From Streptococcus mitis (lineage in GTDB: Bacteria > Bacillota > Bacilli > Lactobacillales > Streptococcaceae): 64,000 nucleotides of DNA. Where the stretch lies: positions 1,758,301 through 1,822,300 of the forward strand of contig NZ_LBMT01000001.1 in the NCBI RefSeq assembly GCF_002005545.1. The letters are read 5' to 3'. The notes beneath the pieces were generated by a model. That model saw only the letters and a program-made list of their open reading frames with translations, had not been told where the DNA came from and made no database searches. Position 1 is the stretch's first letter; each line of letters opens with the position of its first letter. This document shows positions 8,275-18,200 of the stretch, piece by piece. The translations under genes and the position numbers were made by a program.

Positions 8275-9312
8275 TCAATTGACCTGACTAGCAATCTGTA
8301 AGAGTGCCTTTTCAAAAAGGAAACCTTTTTCATAAAGACCTGTTTTAATCTGATAGTCTGTCTCAATCAAATAGGAAATAGCTTGCTTCAAAAAGCTTAA
8401 GGAAAGTCCTCGCGAATCCCTCAGCGCAAACTTAATCTGATAGGGATTTGGATTGCGTCCGAGAAAACTTCCCAGACTACTTGCAATCTGAGATTCTGTT
8501 TGCCCAGACTCCGACAAAATTTTCACCTGAGTAAAAGTCCGAAATTGTCCTAGCATGACAGCTATGAGCTTAACTTCGTCTTCTCCTTGCAAGATCAAGT
8601 CTCTAACCAAGTCGCGAGCCTGGTCCATCTTTTTAGTCAGAATAAACTGAGTTAAATCAAAAATATTGTCCTGCAAGGTCTTGGGAATAGCATTGACAAT
8701 ATCCTCTTCCTCGATAACAGAGTCTTCCTTATAGGACTGTAAAAAGAGGAGATTTTTCTGAATTTCGCTAAATTGAAAACCTGACTTGACGAGAAGATTT
8801 TCAAAAGAATGATTGGCAAACTGCAGACCTTGTTTCTGGCTCCACTTTTGGAAATACTGGCGCAATTCTTGTTCTTTGGCTTCTACTGCATCAAAGACCT
8901 TGGCATCACGCTTCAGTAATTTAACCAACCGCCTTTTGCTATCCAGTTTTCCTTCCGCAAATATCAACAACTTGGTTGTTGGCGAAGGATTGTCAAGGTA
9001 TTCCTCAAACGACTTGAGTTCATCATCTGTTAAAAAGCGTTTCTTGGCTGTTGTGATATCGACAAAATGATCCAATATCACGATTTTCTCATCAGCAAAG
9101 AAAGGAAGGCTGACCAACTCCAGTTCCACATCCTTGTAGATCACTTCTTTCATATCAAAGTAGGCAAAGTTGAGGTCTGCAGAATCATAGCCAATCTGTT
9201 TCAACACTTGACTCTTCATCACTTCAAACTGACCCTGGTCTGTCCCTGTAAAAAGGCTCAGGTTCGGTAGATTTGCTAGAGTCAGTTTTTGACTTTCTTC
9301 AATGGCTAGCAT
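8275..9312 (-). CDS. holA: DNA polymerase III delta subunit
   Basis: 345 residues, normal for HolA. It opens the beta clamp as part of the clamp loader. N-terminal FTGTDQGQFEV corresponds to the degenerate nucleotide-binding start; the middle has LLIFAEGKLDSKRRLVKLLK and the C-terminal collar segment ends LLQIASQVN. Lies 33 bases after pyrDA on the same strand, so probably co-transcribed. Confidence 0.93.
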   Translation of the reverse strand: MLAIEESQKLTLANLPNLSLFTGTDQGQFEVMKSQVLKQIGYDSADLNFAYFDMKEVIYKDVELELVSLPFFADEKIVILDHFVDITTAKKRFLTDDELKSFEEYLDNPSPTTKLLIFAEGKLDSKRRLVKLLKRDAKVFDAVEAKEQELRQYFQKWSQKQGLQFANHSFENLLVKSGFQFSEIQKNLLFLQSYKEDSVIEEEDIVNAIPKTLQDNIFDLTQFILTKKMDQARDLVRDLILQGEDEVKLIAVMLGQFRTFTQVKILSESGQTESQIASSLGSFLGRNPNPYQIKFALRDSRGLSLSFLKQAISYLIETDYQIKTGLYEKGFLFEKALLQIASQVN

Positions 9313-9345
9313 CTTCTCTCCTTTCTTCTGATTTTTCGATTTAAT

Positions 9346-10281
9346 TTAGTCAATATAGCGCAATTTCCCACGGAAATCTTCTAGGCTTTCGTACCCTTTT
9401 TCCGCCATGATTACTTTCAGTTCATTGGTAATGCGGTCAAAAGCACTGACTCCTTCTTTGTGAAGAGTGGTTCCCACCTGCACCATACTTGCTCCACAGA
9501 GGATATGTTCAAAGGCATCACGACCAGTCAACACGCCACCTGTTCCGATGATTTGGATTTGAGGGTTTAAGCGTTGATAAAATGCGTGAACATTAGCAAG
9601 AGCAGTCGGTTTGATATACTCTCCACCGATGCCACCGAAACCATTTTTAGGACGAATAACGACAGACTCATCTTCTATATAAAGGCCGTTTCCGATAGAG
9701 TTAACACAGTTGACAAACTTGAGTGGGTACTTGTTAAAAATAGCTGCCGCTTGGTCAAAGTGAACAATATCAAAATATGGTGGCAATTTAATTCCAAGAG
9801 GTTTGGTGAAGTAGGAAAATACTTCTGCCAAAATCCGGTCTGTTGTCTCAAAATCATAGGCAATCTGAGGTTTTCCTGGAACATTTGGACAGGAGAGGTT
9901 TAGCTCAGTCAGACCACAAAAATCACTCTCTTGGACTTTTTTCAAGATAGTATGGGTTTCCTCTGGAGACATGCCGACTAGAGATAGGAAGAACGTTCGG
10001 TTTGGCTCCTTTTCCTGCAAGTCCAAAAGATAGTCCAAATAATAGTCTAAGCCCTTATTTGGCAAGCCCATAGAGTTGATAGAACCAAGGGGAACATCTT
10101 GATAGCGTGGCTCAGGATTTCCCTGACGAAAGTCCAAGGTCGCTGTCTTGGTCACAAAAGTTCCTGCCACTGAGTTTTTAACCCCTTCCAGCTCCTCTAT
10201 CGTCATACAAGCCACACCTGCTGCATTCATCAAACAATTGTCAAACTCAAAACCAGCAATTTGCGTTTTCGTTGATACCAT
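9346..10281 (-). CDS. pyrDA: Dihydroorotate dehydrogenase, class 1A (fumarate)
   Basis: 311 residues. Oxidises dihydroorotate to orotate in pyrimidine synthesis, with FMN and fumarate as acceptor. The active-site Cys is in [16 protein letters not shown] contacts are in the [20 protein letters not shown] region. Length and motifs match the soluble lactococcal PyrDA type, with no N-terminal membrane extension and no neighbouring pyrK. Probably the first gene of a pyrDA-holA pair. Confidence 0.93.
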   Translation of the reverse strand: MVSTKTQIAGFEFDNCLMNAAGVACMTIEELEGVKNSVAGTFVTKTATLDFRQGNPEPRYQDVPLGSINSMGLPNKGLDYYLDYLLDLQEKEPNRTFFLSLVGMSPEETHTILKKVQESDFCGLTELNLSCPNVPGKPQIAYDFETTDRILAEVFSYFTKPLGIKLPPYFDIVHFDQAAAIFNKYPLKFVNCVNSIGNGLYIEDESVVIRPKNGFGGIGGEYIKPTALANVHAFYQRLNPQIQIIGTGGVLTGRDAFEHILCGASMVQVGTTLHKEGVSAFDRITNELKVIMAEKGYESLEDFRGKLRYID

Positions 10282-10408
10282 GATTCTGATCCTCCAGATT
10301 CCTTTTATTGCTAATATTATACCACATTTTCAGATTTTCTCTTTGAGAAAGGCATTTATAAGAAAAACGTTCGTTTTTTATCTACTTTCAAAAAATCCCA
10401 AAAACTAA

Positions 10409-11857
<1,449 letters not shown>

Positions 11858-11870
11858 GAATCATTCGCTT

Positions 11871-11900
11871 AATCCTCAATCGCTCCGATTGGGGATTTTT
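11871..11900 (+). terminator. Terminator of gdhA
   Basis: Stem AATCCTCAATCG / CGATTGGGGATT (12 bp with one T-G), 3-base loop, then TTTAT. Confidence 0.88.
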
Positions 11901-11914
11901 ATGTTGGCTTCAAA

Positions 11915-11940
11915 AAAACTCACCATTAACAGTGAGTTTT
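11915..11940 (-). terminator. Terminator of the oxidoreductase-TetR operon
   Basis: Minus-strand stem AAAACTCAC / GTGAGTTTT followed by more T. It lies 11 bases beyond the TetR stop and faces the gdhA terminator. Confidence 0.82.
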
Positions 11941-11951
11941 AACATCAGAAT

Positions 11952-12596
11952 TTATTTTACTTTCATTAGGGCAGATGACAAACATTCAACAATCTCATCA
12001 ACTGCTTTATCTATGTTTATAGTTCCTTCATCATTCAACATCATTGGAATAAGATAAGAAAAACTCAATGCTAAAATGTATCGAACAATTCTTTCATTTG
12101 ACCAATTTAGAATAAGTCCTTTTTCTTTAAATTGATTTAAAACAGGGCTAATTGGTTCTATTATAGATTGAACAATAATATTTCCTAACTGGATAGAAAG
12201 ATTTTTATCAATAAAAGAACGCCCCAAGAGAATTTTAACATGCATTTGGTTCTCCTGAATGAAAAAGAGCCTATCTCGAACAATACTTTTTAAAAAGAAG
12301 GGAAAAGTTTCCTGATCTACTGTGAATTTCTTTTCTGAGAAATCCGCAATCACTTCTGGAATAACCTGTTCTAGAAAAGTAGATAAAATGGCTTCTAAAA
12401 TACCTTCCTTTGTTTTAAAGTAACTAAAAACCGTTCCTTCTGACACTCCAGCGCGTTCGGCAATAAGGCTGGACGTTGTATTTTCAAATCCAATTTCTGA
12501 GAATAATTTTAAGCTTGATAATAATACTCGACGTTGTTTCAAGCTCAAGTTGCTAACTTCTAACGTCTGAGCATACTTTTGTTCTAAACTTTCCAT
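11952..12596 (-). CDS. TetR/AcrR family transcriptional regulator
   Basis: 214 residues from the ATG at 12596 (GAGAGG eight bases upstream; the longer GTG start at 12605 would place the ribosome site too close). The helix-turn-helix lies near residues 30-60: SLIAERAGVSEGTVFSYFKTK. The C-terminal ligand domain is not recognised. It follows the oxidoreductase gene after a short gap, so the two share a transcript starting at the palindromic operator at 13646-13659. I infer autoregulation and control of the oxidoreductase by an unknown small molecule. Confidence 0.85.
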   Translation of the reverse strand: MESLEQKYAQTLEVSNLSLKQRRVLLSSLKLFSEIGFENTTSSLIAERAGVSEGTVFSYFKTKEGILEAILSTFLEQVIPEVIADFSEKKFTVDQETFPFFLKSIVRDRLFFIQENQMHVKILLGRSFIDKNLSIQLGNIIVQSIIEPISPVLNQFKEKGLILNWSNERIVRYILALSFSYLIPMMLNDEGTINIDKAVDEIVECLSSALMKVK

Positions 12597-12612
12597 CGCT
12601 AGCACCTCTCTT

Positions 12613-13617
12613 CTACTCTCTTACTTTTACGACTTTTTTGCCTCGACTGTGTCCCATTTTCAGACTACGATAGGCTTCTCTAACTGACTTTAGAGAAAAG
12701 TCGTACACTTGATCAATTGTCAGCTGAACCTTCCCGTCTGAGACCATTTCAGCTAAAGTGCTAAAATCATCATATGTGGAATGTCTCGGACCAGTAAACT
12801 GAGCACCTTTTATCATAACATAGGGCGAAGGTACTAATGTCCCAATAGCTGTCCCCTTCAAGCCTAAACTAAAAGCCAATCTAACATAATCAGATCCATA
12901 ACAATCCAAAAATTTTGTAATAGGCGTTGGACTAGCTGATATAAGAGCCTTCTTGATATTCTCTTCGTAACTTACTGGTATGGCACCTAAAGACTTCAGA
13001 TACTCTGCATTTTTCTTACTTGCAATTCCAATCACTGTCGCCCCCTTAGCAACTGCATACTGTACTGCAATACTTCCAATACCTCCTGCTGCAGCTGAAA
13101 TAACAACAGTATCTCTTGAATTTAAACCTATTTTTCTAAAAGCCCCACCTACAGTTAGAGCAGCTACTCCCATAGTAGCTGCGTGAGTCATGTCAATCAT
13201 CTCTGGTTTCAATACAATTTCCGATTCATTGACACAAATCTCTGTTGCTAAAGCTCCCCTCTTAGTTCCCAAACCAGGATCACTAATCATTGTTCCAAAC
13301 ACCTTATCTCCTACTGAAAACCTAGTTACTTCATTTCCAACTTCTGTAATAACTCCAGAAAAATCTCTTCCCACACCTCTTGGAAATAAAGATGATTTAG
13401 ATTCAAACCAACGACTTGGTTTCCTTAATTTCGTTATAAAAGATAGAAATCGAAGGGGTTTCGCTCCCTCAAAAGTTTTATAATCAATAGGATTTAAACC
13501 AACAGCATGAACTTCTACTCTCACCTGATTTACATCCAAGGGTGCAGAGTCAATCTTCAGCAAATCCAAGACCTCTTCGTTACCGAAACGACTGTACTCT
13601 ATTGCTTCAACAACCAT
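12613..13617 (-). CDS. Zinc-free medium-chain dehydrogenase/reductase (quinone oxidoreductase-like)
   Basis: 334 residues. The N-terminal GroES-like half includes VHAVGLNPIDYKTFEGA and GRDFSGVITEVG; the NADPH-binding half has AAAGGIGSIAVQYAVAKG. The catalytic and structural zinc cysteines of alcohol dehydrogenases are absent. This suggests a reductase for quinones or enones. First gene of a two-gene unit with the TetR regulator; start ATG at 13617 behind AAGGAG. Confidence 0.85.
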   Translation of the reverse strand: MVVEAIEYSRFGNEEVLDLLKIDSAPLDVNQVRVEVHAVGLNPIDYKTFEGAKPLRFLSFITKLRKPSRWFESKSSLFPRGVGRDFSGVITEVGNEVTRFSVGDKVFGTMISDPGLGTKRGALATEICVNESEIVLKPEMIDMTHAATMGVAALTVGGAFRKIGLNSRDTVVISAAAGGIGSIAVQYAVAKGATVIGIASKKNAEYLKSLGAIPVSYEENIKKALISASPTPITKFLDCYGSDYVRLAFSLGLKGTAIGTLVPSPYVMIKGAQFTGPRHSTYDDFSTLAEMVSDGKVQLTIDQVYDFSLKSVREAYRSLKMGHSRGKKVVKVRE

Positions 13618-13645
13618 TTTCTTTACTCCTTAATTTCACAAAAAT

Positions 13646-13697
13646 TGAGTGAACACTCATTTTTATAAATTATACTCTTAATTTGTAAGAAAATCAA
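13646..13697 (-). promoter_or_regulatory. Promoter and palindromic operator of the oxidoreductase-TetR unit
   Basis: Minus-strand TTGATT (13692-13697), 17-base spacer, TATAAT (13669-13674). The inverted repeat TGAGTG-N2-CACTCA (13646-13659) covers the expected transcription start region, a usual TetR-family repressor position. Binding by the neighbouring TetR protein is inferred. Confidence 0.72.
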
Positions 13698-13833
13698 TAT
13701 TATCGTTTGATAACGATTTATGGCATGATACAAATATCTATCATTTCGATTTACCAATATGATTCTTTCAATCTAACTCTCCTCACTTTTAAAAATTCCT
13801 TTCCCTTTTTTGCCCCCTGGCACATAAAATAAA

Positions 13834-13861
13834 AAACCGCTAGTCCTAAGAATAGCGGTTT
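13834..13861 (-). terminator. Terminator of rplJL
   Basis: Minus-strand stem AAACCGCTA / TAGCGGTTT, 10-base loop, then TTTATTTTA. Confidence 0.88.
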
Positions 13862-13896
13862 AATCATGTTTTTAAGCTACTAATGTAGTCGCTCTA

Positions 13897-14265
13897 TTAT
13901 TTAAGAGTAACTGAAGCTCCAGCTTCTTCCAATTTAGCTTTGATTTCTTCAGCTTCTGCAGTTGCAACGCCTTCTTTAACAAGTGCTGGTGCACCGTCAA
14001 CAAGTTCTTTAGCTTCTTTAAGTCCAAGACCTGTGATTTCACGTACAACCTTGATAACGCCAACTTTTTTGTCGCCTGCAGATGTCAATTCAACGTCGAA
14101 TGAATCTTTAGCAGCACCAGCGTCAGCAGCACCAGCTGCAGCAACAGCTACAGGAGCAGCTGCAGTTACACCAAATTCTTCTTCGATAGCTTTTACAAGG
14201 TCGTTCAATTCAAGGATTGAAGCTTCTTTAATTTCAGCAATAATGTTTTCAATGTTCAATGCCAT
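13897..14265 (-). CDS. rplL: 50S ribosomal protein L7/L12
   Basis: 122 residues from MALNIENI at 14265, behind GGAGG. N-terminal dimer domain, an Ala-rich hinge (about 35-52) and a C-terminal factor-binding domain ending EAGASVTLK. It forms the ribosomal stalk with L10. The frame extends five codons upstream, but those codons contain the ribosome site. Confidence 0.97.
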   Translation of the reverse strand: MALNIENIIAEIKEASILELNDLVKAIEEEFGVTAAAPVAVAAAGAADAGAAKDSFDVELTSAGDKKVGVIKVVREITGLGLKEAKELVDGAPALVKEGVATAEAEEIKAKLEEAGASVTLK

Positions 14266-14337
14266 TGTTATTTCCTCCAAATATGTTTTAAATTTATAAT
14301 AGATTTTTGTAGCTAGGCTACGCTGCGTAGCTTAAGA

Positions 14338-14838
14338 TTAAGCTGCGTCTTCTTTGTTGTCTGCAACCGCTTTGACTGCAAGAGCAACGTTGCGCACTGG
14401 CGCTTGAAGTACAGAAAGGAGCATAGAAAGAAGTCCTTCGCGGTTTGGAAGAGTTGCAAGTGCAAGAATCTCTTCTTTAGATGCGACAGCGCCTTCGATT
14501 GCACCACCTTTGATTTCAAGTGCTTCAGCGTTTTTAGCAAAATCGTTCAAGATTTTCGCTGGTGCGATAACATCTTCGTTAGAAAATGCTACTGCAGATG
14601 GTCCAACAAATACAGATGCAAGATCTTCAAGACCAGCTTTTTCAGCTGCACGACGCAAGATTGAGTTTTTAATCACTTTATACTCAACTTCGCTTCCACG
14701 AAGCTCACGACGAAGAACTGTATCTTGCTCAACTGTCAAACCACGAGCGTCTACAACGACGATAGATGCAGCAGCTTTCATTTTTTCAGCTACTACGTCA
14801 ACTAGTTCCGCTTTTTTAGCAATAATTGCTTCACTCAT
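14338..14838 (-). CDS. rplJ: 50S ribosomal protein L10
   Basis: 166 residues from MSEAIIAKK at 14838, with GGAGGTG upstream. It anchors L7/L12 to the 23S rRNA. The frame extends 21 codons further upstream, but that part lies in the conserved leader and is not credible as protein. First gene of rplJ-rplL. Confidence 0.96.
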   Translation of the reverse strand: MSEAIIAKKAELVDVVAEKMKAAASIVVVDARGLTVEQDTVLRRELRGSEVEYKVIKNSILRRAAEKAGLEDLASVFVGPSAVAFSNEDVIAPAKILNDFAKNAEALEIKGGAIEGAVASKEEILALATLPNREGLLSMLLSVLQAPVRNVALAVKAVADNKEDAA

Positions 14839-15010
14839 TAGTGTGTTCACCTCCGTTATTATTTTGCTTGGGGAATTTTTCCAAAAGAAAAACGCGCCCA
14901 AACCTAGACACGAAAGTACAATACGCTTCTTTTTACATGATACGTTTTGTCCTCGGTAGGATACTTATGAGTCGAGCTCCCCTACTGTCTTAGGCAGTTT
15001 TTTCAAACCG
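14839..15010 (-). ncRNA. Ribosomal protein L10 leader (autoregulatory mRNA leader)
   Basis: The roughly 170-base untranslated region between the promoter at 15017-15045 and rplJ contains several complementary stretches and conserved-looking segments such as TCCTACCGAGGACAAAACG and GTCTAGGTTTGGGCGCG. In Firmicutes this position holds the L10 leader, where the L10-L12 complex binds and represses its own mRNA. Assignment rests on position and recall of the leader; I did not fold it. Confidence 0.72.
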
Positions 15011-15016
15011 TATATA

Positions 15017-15045
15017 AGTATAGCATAGTCAAAAAAAGAATGCAA
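15017..15045 (-). promoter_or_regulatory. Promoter of rplJL
   Basis: Minus-strand TTGCAT, 17-base spacer, TATACT. Confidence 0.75.
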
Positions 15046-15089
15046 GATTTTTGCAAACTTTTTTTTAAAATTTTTTCGTGATTTTTCTT

Positions 15090-16349
15090 TTAAAGTTCTA
15101 CCGTCAAAACTTTACCTTGCTTGACAACCTGTTCTCCTGCAATATAGACATCATCAACATCACTGGATTTGACAGCATAAACCAGGTGAGAGAGCATATT
15201 TTCTTGGGGTTGAAGATGGATTTCCCCTTGTGGTTGGATGACCAGAAAATCTGCTTGCTTGCCAACTTCCAGACTTCCTATCTGTTCTTCCATTCCAAGA
15301 ACCTTAGCCCCTTCGATTGTCAGAGCCTTGAGGGCTGTTTCGATTGGGAATTGGCTGGCATCTCCGCTATTCATTTTCTGAAGGAGGGCTGCAGTCCTTC
15401 CTTCCTCAAACATATCTAGATTGTTATTGGAAGCAACCGAGTCCGTCGCAATTCCCACTGCTACTCCTGCTTTTTGGAGCTGGATGATTGGAGCAATCCC
15501 TGAAGCCAGTTTGAGGTTACTGATAGGATTGTGGGCAATAGCCACTTGAGAAGTTGCCAAGCGTTCAATTTCTCTCTCGTTTAGTTCGACCCCGTGAGCA
15601 AAGACAGACGGATAATCTAAATATCCCAGTTCTTCTAAGAAAGCAAGGGGGGGTTTGCCGTAGCGTTTCAGGATAATGCCTGATTCCTCCTTGGTCTCCG
15701 CCACATGCATATGGATTGGAATAGCAAGGTCTTTTGCCATATCTAAGCTTTCTGCCAGCAAGTCTCTACTACAGCTGTAGGGAGAATGTGGGGCTACCAT
15801 CACCTTGAAATTTGGATTTTTATATCCAATAATTTCTTCAATGATTGCTCGAGTTCTGCTTATAGTTTCAGCAGTTGTCTCTGCCTCTGAAGAAAAGAGG
15901 GTCGGTGAGAAATAACAACGCATCTTGGAAACTTTCACTTCTTGATAAATCCGTTCAATATCCACACCATTGGGATTATACATATCGTTGAAGGTTGTTG
16001 TTCCTGACTGGAGCATTTCTGTCAGCGCTTCTTTGACCGCCTTGGTAGTCATGTCTGGAGTAAACTCAGCTTCTGCAGGCCAGATATAGTCATTGAGCCA
16101 TTCATGGAGATTACTATCATCTCGAATCCCTCTCAAACCTGTCATAGCAGAATGGGTATGACAATTGACCAAACCAGGCATGATCCAGGCCCCCTGATAG
16201 TCTATAATCTGCTCAGCTTGCTCTAAAATCTCTGACTTATCTTGACCGACATAGACGATTTGAGAATCCTTAACGGCTAAGATTCCATCTAGATAGACAT
16301 GGAAATCTTGGTCACAAGTCACGATATTTACATGCTGATAGACTTTCAT
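15090..16349 (-). CDS. Amidohydrolase, MTA/SAH deaminase-like (ATZ/TRZ family)
   Basis: 419 residues from the ATG at 16349, preceded by AAGGAG; the longer frame (to 16439) runs through a terminator hairpin. Metallo-dependent hydrolase with VNCHTHSAMTGLRG (metal His pair), HMHVAETKEE, AHGVELNE and TDSVASNNNLDMFEE. The match to 5'-methylthioadenosine/S-adenosylhomocysteine deaminases and chlorohydrolases is good; the substrate is inferred only. Stands alone between rplJL and an ABC exporter. Confidence 0.85.
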   Translation of the reverse strand: MKVYQHVNIVTCDQDFHVYLDGILAVKDSQIVYVGQDKSEILEQAEQIIDYQGAWIMPGLVNCHTHSAMTGLRGIRDDSNLHEWLNDYIWPAEAEFTPDMTTKAVKEALTEMLQSGTTTFNDMYNPNGVDIERIYQEVKVSKMRCYFSPTLFSSEAETTAETISRTRAIIEEIIGYKNPNFKVMVAPHSPYSCSRDLLAESLDMAKDLAIPIHMHVAETKEESGIILKRYGKPPLAFLEELGYLDYPSVFAHGVELNEREIERLATSQVAIAHNPISNLKLASGIAPIIQLQKAGVAVGIATDSVASNNNLDMFEEGRTAALLQKMNSGDASQFPIETALKALTIEGAKVLGMEEQIGSLEVGKQADFLVIQPQGEIHLQPQENMLSHLVYAVKSSDVDDVYIAGEQVVKQGKVLTVEL

Positions 16350-16394
16350 TGTTTTTCTCCTTCTAAGGCCTTGATTTTTTCTAGCTATTGTAAC

Positions 16395-16422
16395 AAAAAA
16401 GTCACCCGAAGGCAACTTTTTT
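16395..16422 (-). terminator. Terminator of the ABC exporter operon
   Basis: Minus-strand stem AAAAAAGTTGCC / GGTGACTTTTTT around a TTCG loop. The A and T runs make it usable on both strands. Confidence 0.85.
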
Positions 16423-16450
16423 CGTCCATAAACTTTCAAAAGAGAATGGC

Positions 16451-18199
16451 TTATTCAAAGCTAAAATCTGCTGCTTGCTGCATTTGATAATACTTACCCT
16501 TTCGAGCCATGAGTTCCTGATGGCTCCCATACTCAACAATGTCGCCATCCACCAAGACAAGAATCAAATCCGCATCCTGAATGGTTGACAAGCGGTGAGC
16601 AATGATAAAGCTTGTGCGCCCCTTCATGAGTTTAGCAAATGCATCCTGAACTAGCACTTCTGTCCGTGTATCGATGGAGGAAGTCGCCTCGTCTAAGATG
16701 AGAATCTTTGGAATAGCCAGAAAGACTCGGGCAATGGTCAAGAGCTGGGCTTGACCGACAGAGAGAGATTCTCCTGCATTTTCCAACTTGGTATCGTAAC
16801 CCTGCGGCAACTGTTGGATGAAAAAGTCTGCATTGGCTGCTTTGGCAGCAGCAATCACTTGCTCCCGACTAGCATCAGGATTTCCAAAGGAAATATTGTC
16901 ATGAATGGTCCCTTGCTTGAGCCAGGTTTCTTGGAGCACCATTCCAAACTGCTGGCGTAAAGAGGCACGACTATAGTCATAAATGGATTTCTCATCCAGC
17001 AAGATATCTCCAGAGTTAATGGGATAAAAACGCATGAGAAGATTGATAAGGGTTGATTTTCCAGCACCTGTCGGACCAACGATAGCCACCTTGCTACCAG
17101 CTGGAATATCGATAGATAAGTCCTTAATCAAAATCTTTTCAGGATTGTAGCCAAAAGAGACCTGTTTAAAGGAAATGGCTCCCTTAACTTGGTCACTGGT
17201 CAAGACTTCCTTACCTGTTTCAGCAACCTCTGGACTTTCTAAGACAGCATAGACGCGCTCTGCGCAAGCGAGAGCACTTTGCAACTCGGCTAGAACTGAA
17301 GAAATATCGTTAAAAGGCTTGGTGTATTGCTGAACATAGTTCAAAAAAGTCACTAAGCGTCCAATGGTCAAGGTAGAGCCCATCATGATACGATAAGCAC
17401 CCACTCCAGCTAAAAGAGCATAAATGAGTGCATTGACAAAGCGAGTCGAAGGATTGACCGTTGATGAATAAAAGATGGCTGACTGAGAATAGCCTGCGTA
17501 GTTGTCATTAGCCTCACACAGCCTTTGGATAAACTCTTCCTGAGCATTGAAGGACTGGATAATGGTTTGCTGGCTAAGCGATTCTTCAATCAACTGAGTC
17601 TGAATTCCCCTCGTCTCCGTTTGCTTTTGGAAGAGATGATAGGAGCGTTTGGCAATAAAGCGTGAGATTACCATAGACAGTGGCGTCAACAGCAAGACCA
17701 AAAGAGTCATGAGGAGATGAATTTGAAGCATGGCTAGAATACTAACCAAAATCATCAAAACACCAATGAAAAATTGGTTAAAAATCATGGTCAAACCAGC
17801 TGATAACTGTTCTATATCCGTGGTTACACGACTAACCATCTCTCCACTGCCCTGCCGATCCACAAAAGCAATCGGTAAGCGATGGAGCTTATGGATGATT
17901 CGCTCTCGCAAGTCTCTGGTATAAGAAAAAATTAGGCGATTATAAAGAAGAGGATTGACCCACTGCACAAGGGTATTTCCTATGACCACCAAAATCATTT
18001 GGAGAAAAATCTGCCAAAAAACTGGTGCAGAGCCAGTCACTAGGACTTGGTCGATGACCTGCCCAATCAAGATAGGTAGGTAGATTGATAGGGCAACCTG
18101 AACAATAGTTCCTAGAAAGGCTAGGAAAAGAAGGAAGGGATGACTTGCAAGGTCTTTAGCCAAACGTTTGAGTGTTTGATTTGCAGTTTGTCGTCTCAT
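16451..18199 (-). CDS. ABC exporter, half-transporter 2 (permease-ATPase)
   Basis: 582 residues from the ATG at 18199, with GGAGG nine bases upstream inside the preceding gene. Six hydrophobic segments fill about 20-300. The ATPase domain has Walker A GPTGAGKST, Walker B ILILDEATSSID and the H-loop AHRLST. Its signature is LSVGQ rather than LSGGQ. The partner half-transporter has an altered Walker B, so the two form a heterodimer with one degenerate ATP site. Substrate unknown; multidrug or peptide export is plausible. Confidence 0.9.
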   Translation of the reverse strand: MRRQTANQTLKRLAKDLASHPFLLFLAFLGTIVQVALSIYLPILIGQVIDQVLVTGSAPVFWQIFLQMILVVIGNTLVQWVNPLLYNRLIFSYTRDLRERIIHKLHRLPIAFVDRQGSGEMVSRVTTDIEQLSAGLTMIFNQFFIGVLMILVSILAMLQIHLLMTLLVLLLTPLSMVISRFIAKRSYHLFQKQTETRGIQTQLIEESLSQQTIIQSFNAQEEFIQRLCEANDNYAGYSQSAIFYSSTVNPSTRFVNALIYALLAGVGAYRIMMGSTLTIGRLVTFLNYVQQYTKPFNDISSVLAELQSALACAERVYAVLESPEVAETGKEVLTSDQVKGAISFKQVSFGYNPEKILIKDLSIDIPAGSKVAIVGPTGAGKSTLINLLMRFYPINSGDILLDEKSIYDYSRASLRQQFGMVLQETWLKQGTIHDNISFGNPDASREQVIAAAKAANADFFIQQLPQGYDTKLENAGESLSVGQAQLLTIARVFLAIPKILILDEATSSIDTRTEVLVQDAFAKLMKGRTSFIIAHRLSTIQDADLILVLVDGDIVEYGSHQELMARKGKYYQMQQAADFSFE

Positions 18200-18200
18200 G

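Noticed and set aside
14510..14959. Open frame of 149 codons opposite rplJ and its leader
   Set aside because: Antisense shadow rich in Ser/Ala/Thr; no start signals.
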